Positions 5,810 through 6,321 of a stretch of DNA of 6,321 bases are shown here, in pieces. The stretch is taken from positions 1 through 6,321 of the forward strand of contig JAUTXA010000133.1 of assembly GCA_030838265.1 (NCBI GenBank). The letters are read 5' to 3'. The notes beneath the pieces were generated by a model. That model had not been told where the DNA came from. It saw nothing but the letters and a program-made list of their open reading frames with translations, and ran no database searches. This DNA is from Actinomycetota bacterium. Lineage in GTDB: Bacteria; Actinomycetota; Acidimicrobiia; Acidimicrobiales; BP-101. The position numbers and the translations under genes are program-made. The stretch's first letter is position 1; every line of letters starts with the position of its first letter.

Positions 5810-6321
5810 ATGACGACAACTGCCGTGACCGGCGCCGGGGCGCCCGCCAAGAAAAAGGGGATCACCCCGTGGCGGGCCTTCCCGGCCAAGCCGGAGGATT
5901 GGTTCTCGGCCGACGAGATCGCCAAGGCCAAGGAGTACCTGGCGCCGATCAAGCGCAACCGCATCATCAGCAGCGTGATCACGTCCGCCGTCGGTTTGGC
6001 GCTCTTCGCCGCCCACGTGCCGGCCCACTTGCTGACCGGCCTCGGCATCCACAACTGGGTGGTGGGAACCGTCGTCGAGATTGCCGGCCTCATCCTGTTC
6101 AGCACCGTGATGAACCTTCCCCTCGGCGCCTGGCGTGCCCTCTCCTACGACAAGAAGTGGGGCTTCAGCACCACGTCGGTGGGGACGTTCGCGGCCGATC
6201 AGCTCAAGGGCGTCCCTCTCGGTCTTGCCATCCTCAGCCTGCTCTTCGTTCCCCTCTGGGCGATCGTGCGGGCCACCGACCTGTGGTGGGTGTGGGGATT
6301 CGCAGTGTTCTTCACCTTCGT
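5810..6321 (+). CDS. Putative Ste24-like M48 family peptidase, N-terminal part (3' end outside window)
   Basis: The first 170 codons of a membrane protein transcribed divergently from livK. It begins with a short basic cytoplasmic-type tail (KKK at 14-16), then WFSADEIAKAKEYLAPIKRN (31-50), a pattern like the start of the Ste24 membrane domain. Hydrophobic segments lie at ~53-70, ~84-104 and ~136-153, and another begins at ~158. The most telling stretch is LPLGAWRALSYDKKWGFSTT (103-122) followed by FAADQLKG (127-134). It parallels the Ste24 pattern in which a loop ending in a charged residue plus GF is followed by a D-x-x-KG helix. Full-length relatives are ~400-450 residues and place the zinc-binding HExxH well after this point, so catalytic residues cannot be checked here. 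If correct, it would be an integral-membrane zinc endopeptidase acting on membrane or secreted proteins. The fold call is from pattern memory and is moderate; the open frame and ribosome binding site make the gene itself secure. Confidence 0.72.
   Translation, partial: MTTTAVTGAGAPAKKKGITPWRAFPAKPEDWFSADEIAKAKEYLAPIKRNRIISSVITSAVGLALFAAHVPAHLLTGLGIHNWVVGTVVEIAGLILFSTVMNLPLGAWRALSYDKKWGFSTTSVGTFAADQLKGVPLGLAILSLLFVPLWAIVRATDLWWVWGFAVFFTF

Noticed and set aside
5641..6105. N-terminal extension of the livK frame to 6105
   Set aside because: The signal peptide and strong ribosome binding site set the start at 5640; the extension is antisense to the M48-like gene and includes the promoter region.
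1..6321. CRISPR array, tRNA/rRNA genes, insertion sequence, toxin-antitoxin or phage genes
   Set aside because: I saw no regularly spaced repeats, RNA-gene signatures, transposase motifs or terminal repeats; nearly all bases belong to housekeeping or transporter genes.

Overview
This is a GC-rich window whose codon third positions are mostly G or C. It most likely comes from an actinomycete-type bacterium (Actinomycetota, possibly Acidimicrobiia; the class is a guess). Supporting signs are the GroEL C-terminus, the short overlaps between genes, the fused LivM-LivG protein, and strong purine-rich ribosome binding sites matching AGAAAGGAGG.

Layout: (1) 2-616, plus strand: the last ~204 codons of a groEL chaperonin gene whose start lies outside the window, followed by a GC-rich hairpin. 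(2) 695-5640, minus strand: a complete four-gene high-affinity branched-chain (or related) amino-acid ABC importer operon. In transcription order it holds livK (lipoprotein binding protein), an intergenic hairpin, livH (permease), a livM-livG fusion (permease plus ATPase in one chain) and livF (second ATPase). The last three genes overlap by 4 and 11 bases, so translational coupling is likely. (3) 5641-5809: a 169-base divergent control region with a candidate livK promoter, a 13-base direct repeat and a small palindrome across the livK start codon. (4) 5810-6321, plus strand: the 5' part of a membrane protein that resembles the N-terminal helical domain of Ste24-type M48 peptidases; it runs off the window.

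How it works together: LivK, tethered outside the membrane, would capture the ligand and deliver it to the LivH/LivM channel, and the LivG domain and LivF would power transport. The groEL and M48-like genes are neighbours with no evident functional link to the transporter.

Novelty: I see no mobile element, CRISPR array, RNA gene or undescribed multi-gene system. The points worth a second look are the unusual start of livH (only a GTG buried in a hairpin, or a rare ATC with a good ribosome binding site), the U-tract-less hairpin between livK and livH, the LivM-LivG fusion, and the repeats in the livK control region.
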